Below are positions 35,618 to 46,485 of a stretch of 64,000 nucleotides of DNA, piece by piece. How positions within the stretch are numbered: the first letter of the stretch is position 1; each line of letters opens with the position of its first letter. A model generated the notes under the pieces. It was not told the origin of the DNA. It saw only the letters and a list, made by a program, of their open reading frames with translations, and did no database searches. This DNA comes from Alloascoidea africana (Eukaryota > Ascomycota > Alloascoideomycetes > Alloascoideales > Alloascoideaceae): assembly GCA_030581615.1 (NCBI GenBank), contig JAKTTT010000004.1, positions 540,438-604,437 on the forward strand, read 5' to 3'. The position numbers and the translations under genes are program-made.

Positions 35618-36562
35618 TTACATAAACATCACCATTAAGCAAGGAACAATACCCGCTAACACCAGCTGATAATTAATCTTTAGTGGATCATCTTTGCCTC
35701 CCGTTAACAACCTGAGCGGCGATCGTAGGTTGTTGGCTCCGCCAAAAAGCGTCGTGTCCGCATGGACCAGGTCCTGTCCATCGCGCGTTAGGAACGAGGT
35801 CGTGTAGCCTCGAGTCGTCAGTGTGGTCCAGTATTCGTCACCCTGTCTGGCCGTCTCCGTCACGGTCCTGATTGTGTCGGTGTTGCCTTCCGCAGCCGTT
35901 ACCGTCGTCCTTGTCGCCGCGGTCTCGGTGTTCGTGTTAGCCGCCACGACCACGGTGTCTGTATTCGCCGTGGTCGTCGTGGCCGCGGCGGCTGGAGTCC
36001 CCACCCACGTATTGACCCAACCACCCGCGTAACTCGTGACATAGCAGCCACAGTCTTGATTATAGGTCCATCCTTCAACAGCCAATCCCACCGTCGTCGT
36101 CAGCGTGTAACCAGCCCAACCACCATTATATTGAGTAGAGGTGAGGATTTGGACAACGACAACAGGGGTCGTGGTACATCCGTCTGCAGCGACAACAACT
36201 GTAGAGTAGGACGTTGTAATGTAGGCAACATCAAAGTTGACTCCCTTGGAAAGACTCTCCAATTCAAGCTCGGGTCCACTCGTTATCTCAGCTGCCCCTG
36301 AATCCAATGTCTCTTCCCCTGAAGTTGACGAAAAGCTTGGACTATCAGTTGCGGTTGCGGTTGCGGTTGCGGTTGCAGTTACTATGACTGTTTCAACTAT
36401 TGATCTAACTGGCTCAATGTCTGCACTGGCTTCTCCAGACGCGCTTGATATCGTTATAGGGAATTCGGATGTAACGGTGGAGGTGAGTGGCTCTACAGGC
36501 GCACACATAGAGATTCGGGCAAGAGCCAAAAAGTTCAACAAGATTATCACAAAGGTTTTCAT
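35618..36562 (-). CDS. Secreted Thr-rich cell-wall protein, probably GPI-anchored
   Basis: 314 residues from the ATG at 36562; upstream in-frame codons have no ATG. Residues 1-21 form a signal peptide (MKTFVIILLNFLALARISMC). The middle is Ala/Thr/Val-rich with an (AT) run encoded by GGTTGC-type hexamers near 36352-36378. A central region carries aromatic and Cys residues (VVAADGCTTTPVV, YNGGWAGYTLTTT, NQDCGCYVTSYAGGW). The C-terminus ends in a hydrophobic tail (YQLVLAGIVPCLMVMFM) as in GPI attachment signals. Coding DNA is clearly GC-richer than its neighbours in the middle part. A wall or surface role is inferred; the family is not recognised. Confidence 0.7.
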   Translation of the reverse strand: MKTFVIILLNFLALARISMCAPVEPLTSTVTSEFPITISSASGEASADIEPVRSIVETVIVTATATATATATDSPSFSSTSGEETLDSGAAEITSGPELELESLSKGVNFDVAYITTSYSTVVVAADGCTTTPVVVVQILTSTQYNGGWAGYTLTTTVGLAVEGWTYNQDCGCYVTSYAGGWVNTWVGTPAAAATTTTANTDTVVVAANTNTETAATRTTVTAAEGNTDTIRTVTETARQGDEYWTTLTTRGYTTSFLTRDGQDLVHADTTLFGGANNLRSPLRLLTGGKDDPLKINYQLVLAGIVPCLMVMFM

Positions 36563-38057
36563 TCCAATAATGTAGTTTTGTGCTTTTGTTGTTCGATTAA
36601 TATTCAACAGATATATTCCACAAAAAAAAAACGGGAATAAGGTGGTTTTAAATCGTCAATCGATGGGAGAAATAGGGGATGCTGGCTTGCCATGTGTCTG
36701 CTCGAAACGGGAAATAAATGGGTATGCATCCCCGCAGATGTGCACCAAAAGAGTTGTCCGCAGCAGTAATAGTAGCATCAGTAGCACCTTAACTGCCAGC
36801 CCTGGGCCTGGTCCTTTTACTTCGTGGTCGCCTGTAAGCCAACCTCCCACCTCTGCTGTTGTGGATCGGAACCAGCCAACTCTGTTGAACCAGCCCTTGA
36901 CAACAGAGTTTGCAAATTTTTGAATTTCATGAACGTAACTTTGTTACAGAAAATAAAAAAACAGAGAAGTGGAAATAGTGTAGCGGTTTGCCAAAGTTGA
37001 GTTGAAAGAACTTGCATGTGCCAGTGGATAAGCACAACTTTATGAACCGTTTAAAAAAATGGTGAAAAGGATCATTCAAACATCAAAGCGTAGCAAATGA
37101 AAAAAAGATTATTCATTTCTGCATCTATTGTGTTTTACCTGGATTTAAAACTTTTGACAAAATACCCGCGTTTGTAGAATTTCAAATTGAGAATTACACT
37201 GTTGCAAAACCAAAATCCAGCATTGAATTCATCTGTTTGTTCTTGTAAGTCAAGTTTAAGATTTCTAAAAGCTTGATGAAAACTTGGATGATCTACCTCC
37301 ATTTTTGACAACCCCTTCAGATGGGCAACACATTTGGGTTTTGTCAATTAGAGACTTGTTTGAATCTTGGTTTAACAATCCTAACACAAAACATAGGGCT
37401 CTCCAAAGCTTGTTGCTCTCAACAATAAAAAAAAAAAAAAATGATTGTAGTAAGTAAACAAGCCAGCCTTTGCACCCATCATTGCAAAATTCTTTCACTG
37501 AAAAGCTGATAAGTATGCTAATTATCAGCGATTATTTTGCCATTTGAAGAGGTAATCAAGGTCTCAAAACACTCTTACTCCGATTCAAGTATTTGAGATT
37601 CATCCATTTGTTACATTACTCATATGAAACCATTGCATCGTACTTCTTATTCATGTGTATTGAAACGGCTATTTCAATTCTAGAGTATCACTGGTGTATG
37701 CTTCAATCAGAATTCTACACGCGATCACAAGAAACTTTGCAAAGACATGGCTGAGCTCGGTGATGGTTTACAATCGTCTTGAAAGAAATTCCAAAACGAA
37801 TGCCTACGCTTTTGAAATTGCCCTCCCAGTTATGTTATATTTACACGATATCAGAGAAGCGGTCACAATTCAGTTCAAAAAGTAGTGATCTACCACAACT
37901 AAGAACAAGTCAAAAAGACTCTAGTTGAAAACTGGCACCTGAACTCAATAGATAATGAGAAAAACACAAGCGTCATACTACCCGACATGTTTCTATTCAG
38001 AGTAAATCTCACAATGAAGCATTTCTCTTACACCACCAACGCCACCATCTTTTCCCT
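36563..38057. other. Intergenic, 1.5 kb
   Basis: Upstream of the wall-protein gene and downstream of the BEM46-type gene. Short ORFs only (maximum 96 residues), none protein-like. A run of A residues lies near 37427-37440. Confidence 0.5.
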
Positions 38058-38954
38058 TTATTGAATCGGACTAACCTCATCCATGATAAAATCTCTGACG
38101 CTATTCCAGTATCCAGATTGCGTGCAGGTAGTATTATGCTGTCCCTTTTCATATTCAATCCATTTTTTCCTTGTAGATCTACACATTGAGTGAAGCTTGG
38201 TCATATGTGCGGGAGGAACAATCTCATCGCTCTTGCCACTTAAAAACAGAATGGGCAATTCTGAATTGATAAAGCTGTCTCGCATCAGAGATTCAGAGTC
38301 CCAGATTTGGTTGCATAAAGACGCCACAGGAGCCAAAAGAGGGAGAATATATGGGATCACCTTCCTGATACTTAAAAATGTATTCTCGAGAATGGCACCG
38401 CCTATAAGGGATTTATACTTGGGTAGCGACAAAAGATGAATAGCCACTGCTCCTCCAAGACTCCTCCCGTACAGAACAACACTCGTTTGACCCAACTGCT
38501 CATCGTCCATTATGTAATCCATTGTTGTCTCTGCATCAACCTTGATTCCTTCTTCCGATGGAGATCCGGTAGAATGGCCATAGCCTCTGTAAGAAAGAAT
38601 GACAACATTATAGCCCATCTCTTTGTGGAATAGCTCGACTATCGGCAGGCTGTGGCCTATATTCCCAGCATTGGGACAAAGTATAAACACTGTTTTCGGG
38701 ACGTAATCTTTGTCCAAGGGATCCTTTTTAAGCACAAACAGCTTTATCTGGATACGGTCTTTAGTTGTAAGAGTGATATCATTATATTTCATGCCGTAGC
38801 TGATGGGCGTGTCAACAAACTTTCTGGCATCGAGATAACTACTGGGGTAGACCAGCAGATTCTGATACTTGTACAGACCAGCGCAGAGCAAGCCAGCAGC
38901 AGTAGACGCTCCAATCGCAAACAATGTGTACACGGAGCCGGGATTGGAGAACAT
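38058..38954 (-). CDS. BEM46/ABHD13-type membrane alpha/beta hydrolase (YNL320W-like)
   Basis: 298 residues from the ATG at 38954; the open frame reaches 38990 but has no earlier ATG. An N-terminal membrane anchor (about 8-27) is followed by YQNLLVYPSS and an alpha/beta-hydrolase core. The oxyanion region is CPNAGNIG, then SYRGYGHSTGSPSEEG, the nucleophile motif GRSLGG (Ser165), Asp243 in SGKSDEIVPP and His273 in KGQHNTT. LENTFLSIRKVIPYI is nearly identical to S. cerevisiae YNL320W (284 residues). The natural substrate of this family is unknown; related fungal BEM46 proteins affect cell polarity. It is divergent from CDC33. Confidence 0.9.
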   Translation of the reverse strand: MFSNPGSVYTLFAIGASTAAGLLCAGLYKYQNLLVYPSSYLDARKFVDTPISYGMKYNDITLTTKDRIQIKLFVLKKDPLDKDYVPKTVFILCPNAGNIGHSLPIVELFHKEMGYNVVILSYRGYGHSTGSPSEEGIKVDAETTMDYIMDDEQLGQTSVVLYGRSLGGAVAIHLLSLPKYKSLIGGAILENTFLSIRKVIPYILPLLAPVASLCNQIWDSESLMRDSFINSELPILFLSGKSDEIVPPAHMTKLHSMCRSTRKKWIEYEKGQHNTTCTQSGYWNSVRDFIMDEVSPIQ

Positions 38955-39654
38955 AGAGCTGGGGGAGGAAGGAGGGCGTGGTGATGCCAATGTGCTAATA
39001 AATACTCCCTTCTAAGCGCCCGCTTTTGGCTGAGGGCCATGGCCGAGTGCTCACATCTACGTTGAGGCCACGTAACTGTGGGACTGGGGCTGGAGATGGA
39101 GATGGAGATGGACTGGGCCCGGTCGGCCAGCGACCGGAGCAGGCACTGGGCTTCGAGCCCGTGGTATAGGAGCGAACAGTCGGCAAAGCTATATCAAATC
39201 CAGCAGCTTACTCGCACAATATCGAAAAATGAAAAACGCAAACAGCAAATCTCTCGCGTGGCTCCTTTGCCAGAGTTGACCGCAGTGGCGGTACACGTCA
39301 GACCAGGGTAAATCCCAGCACCGTCCCAGGAGTAAAAACTGTAGCAGCATCGAATAAAAGTAGAAGACAGACATCTTTGGCGCTTCTTCAATTATAAGGC
39401 TTCTCTGTTCGTGTTTGTTTGCGTTTCTTTATTCGTTCCCTCCCCCAGTAATTTTTTCCTATTATCAGGTATGCAATGCTCTGAATGTCGAGGCTCGAAG
39501 ACGCTTGAACCGCTTTTGGCGTAGTCGATATCCATCTCTCTATGTGGTGGTGATAATTTACTACACAGAATTTGTGACACATTGTCCCCAAGCTCATCCA
39601 ACAAAAATGCGAAACTGGGATCACTAACTGAAATCTGATTCTAATATAGCTATA
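38955..39654. promoter_or_regulatory. Divergent promoter region and CDC33 leader
   Basis: 700 bases between the BEM46-type start and the CDC33 start. It includes a GGAGAT tandem near 39090-39110 and, towards CDC33, a transcribed leader with a probable intron at 39469-39649. Short ORFs here are chance. Confidence 0.5.
39469..39649 (+). other. Probable leader intron of CDC33
   Basis: Donor CAG/GTATGC at 39469, branch CACTAAC at 39622-39628, acceptor ATATAG ending at 39649, five bases before the ATG. The upstream exon (CT-rich leader, about 39390-39468) has no ATG, so the intron would be in the 5' untranslated region. Confidence 0.6.
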
Positions 39655-40329
39655 ATGTCCGGTCTCAAGGAAGCCGATACTCTTACTCTCACCAAGGAGA
39701 CTGCGAATTTGACTATTCAAGAGAAGGACGTGAAGGCACAGGCTGACGAAACCTCTTCTCTTGGTAGCGAGGAATTCAAAGATAGCCATCCTCTTAATAC
39801 CAAATGGACACTGTGGTTCACAAAGCCCCAAACTGATAGATCCGAAACCTGGTCAGATCTGTTGAAGCCTGTTATCAGCTTCTCCACAGTTGAAGAGTTT
39901 TGGGGAATCTACACAAATATCCCCCGAGCTATTGATTTACCACTAAAAGCAGATTACCACTTGTTCAGAGAAGGAATTAAACCCGAATGGGAAGATGCTT
40001 CGAACGAAAATGGCGGTAAATGGTTCTATCAATTCAGAGAAAAGAGAAAGATTGATATTGATGAGGTTTGGCTTAGAACAATGCTGGGGGCCATTGGTGA
40101 AACTATTGAAGATGAACAAAATGAAGTTAACGGTGTTGTCCTAAATGTCAGAAAGTCCCATTTTAGAGTTGGGTTGTGGACCAAGACGACCGATGAAACG
40201 AGCTTATTGCCTGTTGGGAAGAGATTCAAAAAGTTGTTGAATTTGGCTGAAGAGGAAAAATTGGATTTCACCTCTCATACTGAAGCTGAAAGCAAGGGAA
40301 CGAGAAACCCCCCTCTGCTGTCAATTTAG
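39655..40329 (+). CDS. CDC33: mRNA cap-binding translation initiation factor eIF4E
   Basis: 224 residues, close to yeast eIF4E (213). The conserved core begins HPLNTKWTLWF near residue 45. The cap-stacking tryptophans are Trp66 (DRSETW) and Trp112 (KPEWEDA, with the base-binding Glu113), and EFWGIY carries the eIF4G-side Trp83. GGKWFYQF and VWLRTMLGAIGE follow. eIF4E binds the 5' cap and recruits eIF4G for initiation. The N-terminus is an acidic disordered tail. The last 20 residues (SHTEAESKGTRNPPLLSI) are longer than in S. cerevisiae. It converges on ATP16. Confidence 0.97.
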   Translation: MSGLKEADTLTLTKETANLTIQEKDVKAQADETSSLGSEEFKDSHPLNTKWTLWFTKPQTDRSETWSDLLKPVISFSTVEEFWGIYTNIPRAIDLPLKADYHLFREGIKPEWEDASNENGGKWFYQFREKRKIDIDEVWLRTMLGAIGETIEDEQNEVNGVVLNVRKSHFRVGLWTKTTDETSLLPVGKRFKKLLNLAEEEKLDFTSHTEAESKGTRNPPLLSI

Positions 40330-40553
40330 ACCGGATTCCCGGATGATTATGGTTTGGCCTTTGATTATTTTACTCCAGTGTAATGTTTTAGTAGTGTGAT
40401 GCCAAAAAGATAAAAAGATAAAAAATGAGAAATGAGAAAAGTACAAGAGATTCATAAAGGAACAAATTCTACTTCTACAGATTTAAAAGACCTGATATGA
40501 TGTAAACAAGTATGATATTCTAGTTTCATTTTGTATATTTTGGCTACTTGCAA

Positions 40554-41303
40554 CTATTTGACATAGTTGGAAAGGGCTTCCAATACTTCAACCTCCACAG
40601 CGGCTTCAGCTGCAATTACCTCATTAGAAGAAGCGGCATTCTTTGTGGCCTCTGCTAATTGTGATTTGATTGCCTCAGAAGAAAAGTCCTCTGGTTTGAA
40701 GGCCTCAATGGTGGTTACGTTTAGTGTCGAGTCAGGCTGAACAGTAGCAAATCCTCCAGCAACTGCAATTAATCGGGAAAGTTAGTATTTTCATCTCCTA
40801 GGGGTAGAGCAGTTTACACTTACTGAAATATTGCTTTGTAGAACCAGTTGATTCAATGACCTCGACTAGACCAGGACTGAGCTGCTCAATAGTAGGAACG
40901 TGGTTGGCCAAAACACCCATTTCACCGCTGACAGCTGGGATATTCACTTGAACACTGTTTGTCGAGTTAGACAGGAAAGTCGTTTTTTTTTAATAGGGCA
41001 ATTATTTCCCGGTTTACGAAAATCTGGATTCTTAATGAGCAACTTACACCTCGGAGTTTGAGTAGATGGTCTAAATCAATCACCATGGACAGTTAGAGAC
41101 TTTGAATTCTTGACTTGAATACCAACCAAGTGTACTATCGACAACAAACCGGAGGAATCTTCAAGACTCACCTCGTGGGGAAGTGCCAAGTTGAACCTTA
41201 GCTTGTCGGGAGCAGCAGCCTCCGCGTACCCTCTGATGGCCATGCGGTGGGCCAAAGAGGCTGATCTCAAAGATCGTAGAGCGGTTGTTCTGAGAAATGA
41301 CAT
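40554..41303 (-). CDS. ATP16: F1-ATP synthase delta subunit Atp16, four exons
   Basis: Exons 41172-41303, 41048-41070, 40824-40954 and 40554-40762 join to 164 residues (S. cerevisiae 160). Donors are GTGAGT, GTAAGT and GTAAGT; acceptors TTTAG, AACAG and GCAG; TACTAAC lies in the last intron. The second exon is only 23 bases. The protein has a mitochondrial presequence ending near RGYAEAAAPD, then LRFNLALPHETIYSNSEV and VQVNIPAVSGEMGVLANHVP, and IAGGFATVQPDS, ending with the helical hairpin. The subunit is part of the rotating central stalk, bacterial epsilon equivalent. It is divergent from the MED2-like gene with 220 bases between. Confidence 0.95.
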
Positions 41304-41523
41304 GACCAATGCTTGACTCTGGTGGTGATTCTCGAAGTAGAGCTACTGGACAAAAACCCAAAAAGGCGAAAAGCCCCAGTTCTGAGTGGATCAACCAAAA
41401 TCTCCGACTGGAACCCGAGTGGCATAACCCCACGCAACGTTGTGCCCCTTGTGCATCCGTACACCCAGAGTCTTCATAGGCTGTATCATCACATTTGGTT
41501 CTTTGAGCTCATCGGTCAAAAAG

Positions 41524-42696
41524 ATGGACAAGCCTTTATACTCAGAGACGTTCAATGTTGATCCGGTCGAATCTCTGGACATTTCGTTCAAGGACATTCT
41601 GATAGCCTCGGGCAACTTGATAGAAGAGCTATCCAGCGACCCAACTGCAAACGTCCTACTGCCCAATCAGGCACAAAATGGCCTACAGAGGGAGATAGAC
41701 AAGCATGTAGAAACTTTCAACAAGTGTCTTGATAGCATGGAGTTAACATGTCAGGACGTTATACATGTTCTGAGAAAAGAGATTCTGAGTAGAACAGAGC
41801 CCGTGGTAAAACCAGAGCTGCGGAATACGTCTTCAAATAAAAACTCCCCTGGACCTGGCACCAAAAAGGAAATGGAAGATATGGATATTAATGCATTAGA
41901 ACTCCAACAAAATACAGAAATGGATGGAGTCGATGGTACTGATGTACTATTAAAGCATGAAGACGACAACAATATGGATCCAGACCAGAATCATGGCATA
42001 GGATTGGATTTTCAACAAAATGAACACCAAGGCCTGGAAGGAGACTTGGACATTGATGCTATCCTTTCCAGTGTGGACCATGATGTCAGTTCTCAATATA
42101 TGAATATGGGTGGGGCTTCAGGCATTGGTCTATCACCTCTCGACCATCATAATGACGAAAATAAAGACCCCATCGCACCCAACAGTTTAAGCGATGTTTC
42201 GCACGCTAGGAATAGGGATTCTGATAATAAAGCAATTGAAAATAAGCAAGGCCGTATCGATCCAAGCGATATACTCAAGACTATGAATATGGGCCAGAGT
42301 GTAGATGACATTGCGATGGCGATGGCTGGCAGTGGTAACCAACGAGGTCCAAACGGTGAAAATTTGGATGACCACATCCGCTCACTTTTGGGTGATGATC
42401 TGAGTGGAGGCCAAAAACAAGATCACAGCCTGAACAATAGCATTACGAATTCCCAAAACAATGTAAGTAATCACAGTACAAATAGTGGAGGAATGGGAAT
42501 AAACACAGGTTTTTCAGAACTGGGGATGGACATGAGTGGGGGTTCAACTGGCCCTGACGTTGGAGTGTCTGATAATGATCCAGTAAACATGAATATGAAC
42601 AGTGGTGGTGAAGGTGATATGGGAGATCCAAACATGAATGGAATCTTTGCCGACCTAGAATTTATGCTAAGCGAAAGTAATCATAATAATGAATGA
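41524..42696 (+). CDS. MED2: Mediator tail subunit Med2-like
   Basis: 390 residues from the ATG at 41524. The frame is open further upstream with another ATG at 41440, but that extension overlaps the ATP16 promoter and is not protein-like. Residues 1-75 match the Med2 pattern: SLDISFKDILIASGNLIEEL, a gap, then LQREIDKHVETFNKCLDSME, comparable with the S. cerevisiae Med2 segment CFDDILKVGAEMM..LFHGILDDLE (recalled). The rest is Asn, Asp, Gly and Met-rich, as in Med2. Med2 with Med3 and Med15 forms the tail module contacted by activators. The length is close to yeast Med2 (431). The assignment rests on a short domain and composition. Confidence 0.62.
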   Translation: MDKPLYSETFNVDPVESLDISFKDILIASGNLIEELSSDPTANVLLPNQAQNGLQREIDKHVETFNKCLDSMELTCQDVIHVLRKEILSRTEPVVKPELRNTSSNKNSPGPGTKKEMEDMDINALELQQNTEMDGVDGTDVLLKHEDDNNMDPDQNHGIGLDFQQNEHQGLEGDLDIDAILSSVDHDVSSQYMNMGGASGIGLSPLDHHNDENKDPIAPNSLSDVSHARNRDSDNKAIENKQGRIDPSDILKTMNMGQSVDDIAMAMAGSGNQRGPNGENLDDHIRSLLGDDLSGGQKQDHSLNNSITNSQNNVSNHSTNSGGMGINTGFSELGMDMSGGSTGPDVGVSDNDPVNMNMNSGGEGDMGDPNMNGIFADLEFMLSESNHNNE

Positions 42697-42897
42697 TTTG
42701 CTTTCGCAATTGTACTGTAATATATGTTAAGAACTCATCCTCTTTGGTTATTCAACTAAATCTGCTCTGGTTTTTATGCACAAAGAATGACTGGTTATTG
42801 TATCTATTGTTTTTAAGGTATTTTTGTTTAACTCGCTCTAGCGAACACTTGTCTATTAGCCTTCGACATTAAGCATTTTTTCAAGACACAAATCGCT

Positions 42898-43190
42898 TTA
42901 GGGTTGGTTTCCGGGAATTTTTGTATCTTTTGTACACGTCCCGGAATTATGTCCTAGCTTCCCACAAGTAGCACATCCTGGAATAGCCCCTTCAGGCCTC
43001 CTGGGTGGACCAATAGATTCTCAAATATCCGCTTTTCGGCAGCTTCTTGAATCCCAACATGTTGAGTTTCATTTGCGTTAAGTGTTTTTTGTTGCCCTAG
43101 CACTTGCCAAGTATCTTATTGACCATTCACAGAGACTTGTCTTCAAACGAAGAGAAGCACTCTTGATGATTAACACTGAAAATTGTTCAC
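42898..43190 (-). pseudogene. Mobile-element coding remnant with CCHC zinc knuckle
   Basis: On the minus strand one frame reads EGAIPGCATCGKLGHNSGTC, a complete CX2CX4HX4C zinc knuckle at 42934-42975, and stops at 42898. The preceding conserved-looking frame (GQQKTLNANETQHVGIQEAA) is shifted by one and meets stops further upstream. The gene is therefore broken by at least one frameshift and one nonsense codon. Such a knuckle just before a stop fits the end of a retrotransposon Gag or a transposase tail. A decayed relative lies in the left centromere-like arm (15581-15763). No terminal repeats were identified. Confidence 0.5.
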
Positions 43191-46100
43191 ATTTTTGTCT
43201 ATAGTAGTATAAAATAGTGACCTGTTCTGATGTTGAGATAATCGATCTTTATTGGTAGACTGAGACACGATGTTTGTGTTTGAGGTATTGAATAGTCGAT
43301 TTCTGGCAGAGAAGAGAGCCAACCGATATTGTACTCCATAACTGCACATCTAGCTTTTTGGTCAACTTCAGGGAGGCAGGGGACATGCCGCCCTCTATGT
43401 TCCTTTTTTTAAAAACGCGCTTTTGAAGATGTTCTGGAGAGCAATATAGACCCTGGCCTTGGTTGCATGATTATTCCTAAAGTATTTGATTTGCAATTAT
43501 ATTTGTTCTTTGCCCGTTTGATTGAACATTACTATTGACTCAGGCCAATATAACACGTTTATCGGATCTGGATCTTCTTCAAAAGGCCAGTATTTTAGCA
43601 TGTTTTCAGCTCTGACTGTCGCTGGGCGAAGAAATCTTCTTGTTTCTCGACGCGTCCCCCTTCACGCTCTATGGCCATGCATTGATTATTATTGATTGAA
43701 GAGGTTTAGAGTAAATTCCACTATACTATTCTCTTCCATTAGAGTCCATCTGTTTTGAAGATAAATGCATACCTGCGTCCAGTGGAACAAATTGAGATTT
43801 GGTAGAGTACGCGGATCTAGAGAAGTAACTATTTATGACACTTCTCTGTGAAGTATGTATGTTTTGAAAATGAGTGAAACTGAAGAGCAAAAAAGAGCAG
43901 AAATATGCATTTGAGAGCTGTTCAAATTCTACTGAAGTCTTCAACTTGAAAATATTGAAGCTGCACGTTAAGTTGATCAGATTGATTACTGTGACATCTA
44001 GAAAGGGCCTCATCATCTTAATTACGAATTATCAACCTTTGCACTGTTAAAATAAGACATATGGGGAATGGATAGTGAGAGGAATGTCGTGTGTGTTTAT
44101 CACCTCCACCCTTTTTTCTAGTCAGAAAAGGGGGAAGATGCTTCAAGTCCAAAAGGATCCAACTACTCTCTAACATTGTGAGAACGGCAACCAGCGGTGA
44201 GGGATAGCCACGAGATAAAATCCAAGCACAGACATGTATACATAGTAGCGGATGGTTATGAAGAACTGGAAACAGTAGAATAGTTGTATAAGTTAAGCGG
44301 ACTGCCAAACCAAATAAGAAACTCCGCAAAAGAACCAGATGATTATTGAAAAAAGGCCTATCTACTTGATCAGCAACAAGAAAATGTAGTGAAAACAAGT
44401 CCAGAGTGCAGGATGAAAGGTAGGTAAAGCATCAACCTCTCAAGAAATAATAAAGGACTGAAGTTTGGAATATTTTTGGAAACCAGACGTGGTAATTGGT
44501 TTTGTTAAATGTATATCCAAAGGAAAAAGTTAGGTTACAGGTGTCCCTGCCTCCCGGCATTCCCATAGAACCCGGGTTTGGCCCAGGAATTCCTCTATAT
44601 AGAAAGCCTAGTTTTTATGTAGCAATAGAGGAATCATCAAGTGTGTTAATCGTGAACATATGGCCTCGCGAACCTGCCCTTACAGACTACATCAAATGTC
44701 TATCTAAATAATAAATAGATCTTTATCTATTCCCTTGGCGAAGGATAGAAGTTTTTATAATCAAAAATTGACATAAAACTTCAACAACCCGAGTTCTTCT
44801 TATCTTCCAAGTAGAGAACATGAATGGTGTTTTATAAACTAAAGATCTAGAAAGATATTTGACAAGGTAGAATTAGCTGAGCCTGCATATGCGTGAGCTA
44901 TGCACCCAAGAGAATAAGGAATGTGTTTAGTCAGGACTTATTTCCTTTAGCCAGATTATAGAAATTATAAAAAAGGAAGATAAAGAAGTTTTTCTGTTGA
45001 TTTGCATAAAGCTACACCTGTCAGCCTCGGATGAGTGATCTCACTCTCTAGTAGTGAGGCTTAGATAGGCCTATAAAAGTAGCCTATCTGTTCCCTCTTA
45101 TGAGGAGAAAATCAACGATTTTAGTGTTGTTTGTAGCCTCGCCTTCTCGAACCCTTACAACACTGATCCTTTTGTAAAAATTCGGACCACAATCGAATTC
45201 TTCTCTTTTTTCTTTATTACTATTTTTACTAACTTGAATAATTTTCAACAGCGAAACTACCAGCTTGTCCTCCTCTATGGATGTGGAAAGGAGCCATGCT
45301 TGCAGACTTCCACCGAATGCTTCATCCTCAGGCGACAGACAGCAGACGACCAGCTACAATGGATTGTGAAGTGCCGATCAATTCCAGTTTTTTGCACCGC
45401 TGGTACACGCTTGCTGTTCGATGAGCGTCCACGAACCATCAGCCTCTCTGGAGTAGAGTTTTCTGTCCTCCTATTTATATCTTCTATACAATCCGTTTAT
45501 ACAAAATATACGGACAGAATGGGCGCATGTCTAATTCTCTTGATTGCATAGGGTAGCATAACGTAGCATATGCAAGACCAACCTAACTACCAGGTCAAGC
45601 TCTCCCTGAAAATCTGTTTCTCTAACTCACAAAGATCAATATGCACCTTTCTGGGATTGGAACAAACCATTAATACAATTGTTTTTCTAAATTGATCTCG
45701 TAGTTCCATGAATTTTTTTGTTTTGAACTGAAAAGCAACATAAACATCTGATCTCCAGTTCATATACATATCCACTAAAATTTATCATGCTACAAAATAG
45801 ATAGAAATCTGGGGATAGATTCAATTTATGATGAGTAAAGTAGATTATACTGATCAGTCTGTCAGAGCAATGATTGCTCAAAAACTGAAGGAAAGTAACA
45901 AATTGAATGTGTTAAAGATTTCAAAATGAAAACGATGCTGCATCATTGTAAAAGTGGAAAAGTAGAGCTCTTGTTTGTGGGCTGGTTTACAATGATAATG
46001 TGCTCTTTTACGATTATTACTACCTTTAAGAGCTTGAGGAGAAATCAAGTAACTTTCTGGTTCCCCAATACATCGTGAACTTACCATAGACCAAAAGTCT

Positions 46101-46485
46101 TTGCTACCTGGCGAATTCGGGTCAAGCCGAAGCTAAGCTTTAAAAGTACCAAAATGGGAAATTAAATCTTAGGGAACGATGAGGCTCCCTGACCCAAACA
46201 GAGCCTTCAAATTTTTCTTGGGCAAAATTTTTTCAAATAGTGGACAATGTGGAGAACTCGGAATATCCATTACAATTTGGAATTTACGATTGAACTAATG
46301 GAAGCCAATGAAACATTTTTGTGCTAAACTTATGTCTCTTCACAAAACTCATAAAAAAAAACGACAAGATTTTGCGCCATCAACCAAGTGTTAATACATA
46401 AAGAAATGTATGTAAATTAATTAAAAAAACTATTGCTTAGAAAAACGAAACAAGACAAAAAGATTACCAAATAGATTTTTGGGAA
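43191..46485. other. Intergenic, 3.3 kb
   Basis: No conserved gene recognised. The ACATAGAGGGC motif is at 43390-43400 (minus). A TATAAAA at 45073-45079 is followed by a good intron 3' end at 45227-45251, listed separately. ORFs at 44018-44398 and 44496-44711 look like chance. Confidence 0.45.
45073..45551 (+). other. Candidate spliced transcription unit, product unknown
   Basis: A TATAAAA (45073) is followed by a pyrimidine-rich tract, a perfect TACTAAC (45227-45233) and a CAG acceptor at 45249-45251. Possible donor: GTAAAA near 45174. After the acceptor one frame is open to 45551 (NYQLVLLYGCGKEPCLQTST onward), and another gives a shorter Ser-rich peptide. Neither is recognised. It may be a small gene, a noncoding RNA with an intron, or chance. 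Confidence 0.2.

Noticed and set aside
36563-36607. N-terminal extension of the Thr-rich wall protein
   Set aside because: The extension begins with TTG and would bury the signal peptide; the ATG at 36562 directly starts it.
38955-38990. Twelve-residue N-terminal extension of the BEM46-type hydrolase
   Set aside because: It begins with TTG; the first ATG is at 38954 and fits the length of the yeast homologue.
42898-43190. Functional small zinc-knuckle gene
   Set aside because: A frameshift and in-frame stops break the upstream coding segment, and no intron signals repair it.
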